Positions 63,949 to 64,000 of a stretch of 64,000 bases of DNA are shown one piece after another. The notes beneath the pieces were generated by a model. That model was not told the DNA's origin, searched no databases, and worked only from the letters and a program-made list of their open reading frames with translations. Source of the stretch: JBBRHQ01 sp963815645 (GTDB lineage Bacteria > Actinomycetota > Thermoleophilia > Solirubrobacterales > 70-9); contig CAWFHL010000001.1 of assembly GCA_963815645.1 (NCBI GenBank), positions 496,001 through 560,000 of the forward strand, in the 5' to 3' direction. How positions within the stretch are numbered: position 1 is the first letter of the stretch; every line of letters starts with the position of its first letter. The position numbers and the translations under genes are program-made.

Positions 63949-64000
63949 TCCCACCCCTCCTTTGGGTTCCTCAGCGGTGGGAGTCCTTGGGGCTTTGTCC

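Overview
The window is high-GC DNA (local composition is lower in a few stretches) with many GTG and some TTG starts, ATGA/GTGA stop-start overlaps and tightly packed genes. The gene set (F420-type enzymes, DUF385-like nitroreductase, DHA2 drug exporters, MerR-fused cyclase, WD40-like and YVTN-type beta-propellers, ferredoxin/ferredoxin-reductase pair) points to an actinobacterium, most likely of the Thermoleophilia/Solirubrobacterales kind; that placement is an inference. Many genes are broken by single-base indels while their reading frames and active-site motifs are otherwise preserved, which looks more like an error-prone long-read assembly (perhaps a metagenome bin) than true decay. Such genes are therefore annotated over their full reconstructed extent.

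Layout. 0-9 kb: a leftward housekeeping block, folK-folB-folP, an FAD amine oxidase, ftsH, hpt and tilS, interrupted by a rightward GGDEF cyclase plus cupin pair. At about 9.13 kb an N-terminal luciferase-like oxidoreductase fragment abuts a 3'-truncated MerR-adenylate cyclase, an abrupt deletion or misjoin. 10-17 kb: SCP2-like protein, glnB-amt, a secreted M14 carboxypeptidase, acyltransferase, epimerase, coiled-coil proteins and a nucleoside phosphorylase-like gene. 17.6-22 kb: a large secreted peptidoglycan enzyme (MltB-like, M23-like and M15-like modules) and an alpha/beta hydrolase. 22.0-23.3 kb: a badly frameshifted leftward beta-propeller gene with repeats of about 144 bp. 23.6-46.4 kb: metabolic and regulatory genes, including a SnoaL-HAD fusion, Sir2, a dehydrogenase-hydratase fusion of beta-oxidation type, a redox operon (apbE, ferredoxin reductase, ferredoxin, lipoprotein, membrane proteins, ferric-reductase-like protein), two vapBC pairs and a vapBC remnant, corA and a padR-MFS pair.

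46.4-62.4 kb is a defence island. It starts beside a tRNA-like 3' fragment. It holds a leftward retron-type reverse transcriptase fused to a TOPRIM-like domain, then a rightward type 1 BREX order (brxA, brxB, brxC, pglX, pglZ, brxL) followed by a Hanks-type Ser/Thr kinase with DFN in place of DFG, and finally a small GIY-YIG protein. It ends where a small host gene seems to lose its 3' end near 62.39 kb. The BREX operon carries far more frameshifts than the rest of the window, many of them single-base insertions outside homopolymers. The remaining 62.4-64 kb returns to ordinary leftward genes of unknown function.
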